Shown here: positions 59,618 through 64,000 of the stretch, one piece after another
Layout: each line of letters starts with the position of its first letter
Position numbering within the stretch: the stretch's first letter is position 1
Assembly (NCBI RefSeq): GCF_003046175.1
Contig: NZ_PZZM01000001.1
Coordinates: 1,559,001 to 1,623,000, forward strand
Direction of reading: 5' to 3'
Origin: Bosea sp. 124
GTDB taxonomy: Bacteria > Pseudomonadota > Alphaproteobacteria > Rhizobiales > Beijerinckiaceae
Length of the DNA: 64,000 nt
Notes under the pieces: model-generated
Told to the model about the DNA's origin: nothing
Database searches by the model: none
What the model saw: the letters and a program-made list of their open reading frames with translations, nothing else
Translations under genes and position numbers: made by a program

Positions 59618-60691
59618 ATGAGTTCGACCCGCATCCGGACGACCCGCCTGCTCCACGGCGCCAGCCGCCGCGACCTCCTCAAGCTCTCGGCCGCCGCGAT
59701 CGCGACCGTTGCGGCGCCATCGGTCCTGCGCGCGCAGGCTGGCGAGATCGTCTTCGCGAGCTGGGGCGGCTCCTGGGAAGCAGCGATGCGGGAAGCCTGG
59801 TTCAAGCCCTTCACCCAGAAGACCGGCATCGGCGTCCGCACCGTCTCGGGCAACGCCTATGGTCGCATCCAGGCGATGGTCGAGGCCGGCAAGACCGAAT
59901 GGGACGTCGTCGAGGTGCTGCCCGATTTCCAGTGGATCGGCGCCGAGAAGAAGCTGCTCGAGCCGATCGACTTCAACCTGGTCGACAAGACGCCGATCAT
60001 GGCGGGCGCCGACCTGGTGACGCCCTATTCGGTGCCGCAGGTGCTGTTCTCGCGGCTGATCGCCTACAACAAGAAGCTCTCGCCCGCCCCGAAGAGCTTC
60101 GCCGACATCTTCGACACCAAAAAATTCCCCGGCAAGCGCGCCTTCTATTCGAAGGCGAACGGCGCCTTCCTCGAAGCCGCGCTGCTCGCCGACGGCGTCG
60201 CCCCGTCGGCGCTCTACCCGCTCGACATCGAACGGGCGCTGAAGAAGCTCTCGACGATCCGCGACGACATCCTGTTCTACGAGACCAATGCCCAGGCCGA
60301 GCAGTTCGTCACCGACGGGCAGGCCGTGATCGGGCTGATTCCGGACGGCCGCGCCCTCAGCGCCCAGAAGAACGGCGCGCCGATCGAGATCGCCTATGAT
60401 CTGAGCTTCCTGACTTGGTCGGCGATGGTGGTGCCGAAGGGCGCGCCGCGCGCCAAGCAGGCGATGGAGTTCCTCGCCTATACGCTGACGCCGGACGCGC
60501 AGGCCGCGATCGCCAAGGCCTACACCTATGGCCCGGTCGTGCCCAAGGCCTTCGACATGATCCCGGCCGAGCGCGCCGCCATCCTCTCGGGTGGACCACA
60601 GATGAAGAACGCCGTGATCATGGGCGAGAAGTGGTGGGGGGCCAATCTCGCCGCCGCAACCGAGAAGGTGAACGCCTGGAAGCTCTCCTGA
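59618..60691 (+). CDS. ABC transporter substrate-binding protein, Tat-exported (PotD/PotF-like)
   Basis: 357 residues from the ATG at 59618 with GAGGAG upstream. The signal peptide carries a twin-arginine motif (SRRDLLKLSAAAIATVAAP), so the protein probably folds in the cytoplasm before export. The mature domain begins GEIVFASWGGSWEAAMREAW, as in spermidine/putrescine-type binding proteins. It captures the ligand for the two permeases that follow. The ligand is not identifiable; an M24 enzyme in the operon suggests an amide or guanidino compound. Confidence 0.92.
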   Translation: MSSTRIRTTRLLHGASRRDLLKLSAAAIATVAAPSVLRAQAGEIVFASWGGSWEAAMREAWFKPFTQKTGIGVRTVSGNAYGRIQAMVEAGKTEWDVVEVLPDFQWIGAEKKLLEPIDFNLVDKTPIMAGADLVTPYSVPQVLFSRLIAYNKKLSPAPKSFADIFDTKKFPGKRAFYSKANGAFLEAALLADGVAPSALYPLDIERALKKLSTIRDDILFYETNAQAEQFVTDGQAVIGLIPDGRALSAQKNGAPIEIAYDLSFLTWSAMVVPKGAPRAKQAMEFLAYTLTPDAQAAIAKAYTYGPVVPKAFDMIPAERAAILSGGPQMKNAVIMGEKWWGANLAAATEKVNAWKLS

Positions 60692-60716
60692 GCAGGCCCG
60701 GCTGACGGAAGCGGCC

Positions 60717-61556
60717 ATGCCCGCCAGATTGCGCAGCGCCGGCCCGGCGATCCTGATTCTGCCGGGCTTCCTGCTCGTCGCGGGCCTGTTCGTCTGGCCG
60801 GTCGCGCAGCTCGTCGCGACCAGTTTCGGCGACAAGGCCGGGGCTCTGGTGCATTACAGCAAGATCTTCACTGAGACGACCTATCTGCGGGTCGTCTCGC
60901 GGACGCTGCTGCTCAGCGCCCAGACCGCGCTGCTCTGCGTGCTGCTCGGCTATCCGCTGGCCTATCAGCTCAACCGCGCCGGACGGATCGGCAAGGCGCT
61001 GATCCTGGTCTGCATCCTGATCCCGTTCTGGACCAATCTGCTGGTCAGGACCTATGGCTGGATCATCCTGCTGAACCCGCAAGGCGTCATCAACGGCCTG
61101 CTGCGGCAGGTCGGCCTGATCGAGGGCTCGCTGCCGCTGGTCTACAACAGCACGGGCGTGCTGGTCGGCATGACGCAGATCATGCTGCCCTACATGGTGC
61201 TGCCGCTCGCTGCCGTGATGAGCCGGCTCGACCCGGCGGTGATGCGGGCGGCCCGATCGCTCGGCGCCTCGCCCCTGGCCGCTTTCCTGAAGGTGTATGT
61301 GCCCCTCACCCTGCCGGGCGTGCTCGGGGGCTCGCTGCTCGTGTTCATGCTCAGCCTCGGCTTCTTCGTGGTGCCGGCGATCCTCGGCGGCCCGCGCGAC
61401 CTGCTGCTGGCGCAGTTGATCGAATTCAACATCAACCAGACCCTGAACTGGCCCTTCGCCGCCGCGCTCTCAACCGTGCTGCTGGTCGCCACGGTGACGC
61501 TCTACTGGATCGGCGACCGCTTCTTCGGCCTCGGCCGGCTCTGGGGCGCGCGATGA
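60717..61556 (+). CDS. ABC transporter permease (PotB-like)
   Basis: 279 residues with six membrane helices. The coupling loop is MRAARSLGASPLAAFLKVYV. The N-terminal segment ILILPGFLLVAGLFVWPVAQ is typical of PotB-type permeases. Its last codons overlap the next permease gene as ATGA. Confidence 0.92.
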   Translation: MPARLRSAGPAILILPGFLLVAGLFVWPVAQLVATSFGDKAGALVHYSKIFTETTYLRVVSRTLLLSAQTALLCVLLGYPLAYQLNRAGRIGKALILVCILIPFWTNLLVRTYGWIILLNPQGVINGLLRQVGLIEGSLPLVYNSTGVLVGMTQIMLPYMVLPLAAVMSRLDPAVMRAARSLGASPLAAFLKVYVPLTLPGVLGGSLLVFMLSLGFFVVPAILGGPRDLLLAQLIEFNINQTLNWPFAAALSTVLLVATVTLYWIGDRFFGLGRLWGAR

Positions 61557-62329
61557 CCAGAGGCCTCGGCAACGGCATCCTCTCGGCCATCGCGGGCCTG
61601 CTCTGCCTGTTCCTGATCATGCCCACGCTGATCGTGGCGCCGATCTCGTTCACGCAGACCGATTTCATCACCTTCCCGCCGCGCGGCTTCTCGACGCGCT
61701 GGTACGAGGCCTTCTTCGAGCGGCCGGAATGGTACGGCTCGCTGGTCACGAGCACGATCGTGGCAATCGCGACGACCCTGCTTGCGACGCTGCTCGGCAG
61801 CATGATCGCGCTCGGGCTTGTGCGCCTCTCGCGCCGGGCCAACCGGCTGGTCAGCTTCTTCTTCCTGCTGCCGATGATCGTGCCGACGATCATCACGGCC
61901 GCCGCGCTCTATTCGCCCTTCGCGAAACTGGGGCTGGTCGCGACAGTGCCCGGCCTCGTCCTCGCCCACACCATCCTCGCCTTGCCCTTCGTCGTCATCA
62001 ACGTCTCGGCGGTGGCCCAGTCGATGGACTGGCGCATGGTCAATGCGGCGCGCAGCCTTGGCGCCTCGCCGCTCACCGCATTCCGGCGCGTCACCCTGCC
62101 GGTGCTGGCGCCGGGGATCGCGGCCGGCGCCATCTTCGCCTTCCTGACCAGCTTCGATGAGGTCGTCGTCGCACTGTTCGTCAGCGGGTCGGGCGCGACG
62201 ACACTGCCGGTGCAGATGTGGAGTGGCATCCGCTTCGAGATCAGCCCGATCGTCGCGGCCGCCTCCTGCCTGCTGCTCCTGGTCTCGTGCCTGCTGCTCG
62301 CCCTGTTCTGGTTTCTCAAGCGGAAGTGA
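61553..62329 (+). CDS. ABC transporter permease (PotC-like)
   Basis: 258 residues with six membrane helices and the coupling loop VNAARSLGASPLTAFRRVTL. It forms the second half of the channel with the PotB-like protein encoded before it. The M24 gene follows after four bases. Confidence 0.92.
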   Translation: MTRGLGNGILSAIAGLLCLFLIMPTLIVAPISFTQTDFITFPPRGFSTRWYEAFFERPEWYGSLVTSTIVAIATTLLATLLGSMIALGLVRLSRRANRLVSFFFLLPMIVPTIITAAALYSPFAKLGLVATVPGLVLAHTILALPFVVINVSAVAQSMDWRMVNAARSLGASPLTAFRRVTLPVLAPGIAAGAIFAFLTSFDEVVVALFVSGSGATTLPVQMWSGIRFEISPIVAAASCLLLLVSCLLLALFWFLKRK

Positions 62330-62333
62330 CGTC

Positions 62334-63521
62334 ATGACTGCAGCGATCCCGAAGCCGATCGTTCCCGCCGCGGAATTCGGCCAGCGCCGCCAGCGCGCCG
62401 TCGCGGCCGCGAAGGCGCGCAAGCTCGACAGCCTGCTCGTCTGCTCGCGCGGCGGCGGCACGCTCGACCGCTATGCCGACGTGCTCTACCTGACGAATTT
62501 CTACACCCACTTTCCCTTCATCCCGGACTTCGAGGGCAACTGGTCGGCGCGGGCCCACACCTTCCTGGTGCTGCCGGTGGATGCCACGCCCGAACTCGTC
62601 ATCGACGTGCCCGACGACGGCCGCATCCGCCTCGATGACGGCTGCGTCACCTATTCGGATTTCGTACTGGACGATGCGGTCAAGGCCCTGACGAGAGCGG
62701 GTCTCGGCAAGGCCCGAATCGGGCTCGTCGGCGGCGATGTCCTGACCTTCACCATGCTGAACAAGCTGCGCGCCGCCCTGCCCGACCTCGTGATCGAGCC
62801 TGCCGACGACGTGCTGATGACCCTGCGCTCGATCAAGTCTCCGGCCGAGATCGCCATGCTGCGCCGCGCCTCGGCCATTGGCTCGCGGATGATCGAGGCG
62901 ATGATGGCGGCGGCCGTCACCGGCGCCTCGCATGGCGATGTCGTCGCGGCCGGGCTGAACTATCTCGTTCCGGCCGGCGGCATGCTCTACAACTCCTTCA
63001 TGGCCTCGGGGCGCGGAGGCGATCCTTCGCGCTTCGCCAAGAGCAATTTCCCGACCTGGGGCTCGGACAAAAGACTGGCCGATGGCGACTGGATCCGCCT
63101 CGGCATTTCCGGTGCCGTCGACGGCTATGTCTTCGACCTCGCGCGCTCCAAGGCCGTCGGCCCCGTCACCAACCGGCAGGTCGAGCTGTTCGAATCCGCG
63201 ATCGCCAGCATCGAGGCGACGCTGGCCGCGATCCGCCCCGGCGCGACCGCGGGAGATCTCGGCGCCGCGGGCCTCGACAAGCAGCAATCCATGGGCTTCG
63301 CGGTGGATGGCGTGTTTTCCGCCATGGGCCACGGCATCGGCCTCGGCTGGGACGATCCCTGGCTGGCGCGCGGCGTCGCGACGCCGATCGTGCCCGACAT
63401 GGTGCTTTCGATCGAACGGACCATCACCCAGGACGGCTATCTCGGCGATTACGAGGAATCCGTGCTCATCACGCCGGACGGCTACGAGCGCCTGACAGAC
63501 GCGACGGCGCGGTTCTGGTGA
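62334..63521 (+). CDS. M24 family metallopeptidase-like (creatinase/Xaa-Pro type)
   Basis: 395 residues. The N-terminal creatinase-like domain (about 1-165) is followed by the pita-bread fold. Of the usual five metal ligands, the second aspartate (YVFDLARS), histidine (GHGIGLG) and two glutamates (LSIERTI and DYEESVLIT) are present. The first aspartate is replaced: the usual DxG reads RLG in IRLGISGAVDGY. This loss is seen in creatinase-like hydrolases that do not need metal, so it may cleave a small amide or guanidino substrate rather than a peptide. It is cotranscribed with the importer. Confidence 0.9.
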   Translation: MTAAIPKPIVPAAEFGQRRQRAVAAAKARKLDSLLVCSRGGGTLDRYADVLYLTNFYTHFPFIPDFEGNWSARAHTFLVLPVDATPELVIDVPDDGRIRLDDGCVTYSDFVLDDAVKALTRAGLGKARIGLVGGDVLTFTMLNKLRAALPDLVIEPADDVLMTLRSIKSPAEIAMLRRASAIGSRMIEAMMAAAVTGASHGDVVAAGLNYLVPAGGMLYNSFMASGRGGDPSRFAKSNFPTWGSDKRLADGDWIRLGISGAVDGYVFDLARSKAVGPVTNRQVELFESAIASIEATLAAIRPGATAGDLGAAGLDKQQSMGFAVDGVFSAMGHGIGLGWDDPWLARGVATPIVPDMVLSIERTITQDGYLGDYEESVLITPDGYERLTDATARFW

Positions 63522-63537
63522 GCGGCAGGACCCCATC

Positions 63538-64000
63538 ATGACCGGCGCAGCCGTCCAGATCAGCCAGCTCAGCAAGCGCTACACCGATTTCGTCGCGGTC
63601 GACGACGTCTCGCTGGATGTCGCACCGGGCGAATTCGTCACCCTGCTCGGGCTCAGCGGCTCGGGCAAGACCACGACCTTGATGGCGGTGGCGGGCTTCG
63701 TCGAGCTCGATGCCGGGCGGATCGCGATCGACGGCCGCGACATCGTCGATCTGCCTCCGGAGAAGCGCGATCTCGGCGTGGTCTTCCAGAACTACGCGCT
63801 CTTTCCGCATCTCAACGTCTTCGAGAACATCGCTTTCCCGCTGCGCATGCGCAAATGGAGCGAGGCGGCGATCGCAAAGGCCGTCGGCCGCGTGCTGGAG
63901 ATCGTCTCGCTCGGCAGCTTCGCGAGCCGCAAGATCGCCGCGCTCTCGGGGGGCCAGCAGCAGCGCGTGGCGCTGGCGCGGGCGCTCGTCTTCGAGCCGC
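63538..64000 (+). CDS. ABC transporter ATP-binding protein (PotA-like), 3' end outside the window
   Basis: 154 codons are visible before the window ends. Walker A GLSGSGKTTT, Q loop VVFQNYALFPHLN, and signature LSGGQQQRVALARAL are present; Walker B and the TOBE domain lie outside. The ATG follows the M24 stop by 16 bases. It is the motor for the two permeases upstream and completes the importer set. Confidence 0.92.
   Translation, partial: MTGAAVQISQLSKRYTDFVAVDDVSLDVAPGEFVTLLGLSGSGKTTTLMAVAGFVELDAGRIAIDGRDIVDLPPEKRDLGVVFQNYALFPHLNVFENIAFPLRMRKWSEAAIAKAVGRVLEIVSLGSFASRKIAALSGGQQQRVALARALVFEP

Noticed and set aside
1..64000. CRISPR arrays, prophage genes, toxin-antitoxin pairs and restriction systems
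   Set aside because: No regularly spaced repeats and no proteins of these families were found on either strand.

Overview
The window is a high-GC, gene-dense stretch of an alphaproteobacterial chromosome, most likely of the order Hyphomicrobiales. A Bosea-like genome is my best guess from gene content and from the palindromic repeats, but no rRNA or marker gene is present to settle it. Gene starts were chosen from ribosome binding sites, start overlaps and family lengths. No CRISPR array, replication origin or prophage was seen. There is one tRNA gene, tRNA-Ser(GGA), and one insertion sequence of the IS3 family.

Layout. Positions 1-10 kb hold housekeeping genes: an MFS exporter cut by the window edge, uppP, a GST-queG-epimerase run with overlapping ends, an OlsB-like acyltransferase, a hybrid histidine kinase and a YifB/ComM ATPase. 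Positions 10-16.6 kb hold an animal-type haem peroxidase behind an AT-rich leader, a TRAP-TAXI transporter, msrA and a small membrane protein, ending at the tRNA-Ser. Positions 17-31.8 kb form a phosphorus and organophosphate uptake region. It contains a DeoR regulator divergent from an inositol-monophosphatase-type enzyme with an AfuABC-like importer, then a PhnC-PhnD-(PhnE-PhnE) importer, a class IIA HAD hydrolase, and a second Fbp/Afu-like importer behind a good Pho-box match. An IS3-type element without target duplication ends this region. It abuts a cut-off reading frame, a TIM-barrel/cupin fusion gene and a lone molybdenum hydroxylase large subunit.

Positions 37-39.7 kb carry a compact phospholipid operon (acyltransferase, CdsA, small membrane protein, divergent CDP-alcohol phosphatidyltransferase). 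Positions 40-42.6 kb carry the 5-oxoprolinase operon pxpABC. Positions 42.6-51.4 kb hold regulators (two related LuxR-type proteins and a GntR/UTRA protein beside a PfkB kinase), an SDR, a PhaC-like hydrolase, an orphan MlaF-like ATPase, a CBS-BON protein and a universal stress protein.

Positions 51.7-58.6 kb resemble the singlet-oxygen ECF sigma/ChrR regulon known from Rhodobacter. A sigma-chrR-DUF1295-fatty acid methyltransferase operon reads leftwards from a clear TGATCC-N18-TAAA promoter. A flavin oxidoreductase-DUF1365 pair lies nearby on the other strand. The ChrR protein has lost both cysteines of its zinc motif. The last 5 kb is a GntR/FCD-controlled importer operon (Tat-exported binding protein, two permeases, a creatinase-like M24 enzyme, and an ATPase cut by the window end) with two perfect operator-like palindromes in the divergent promoter region.
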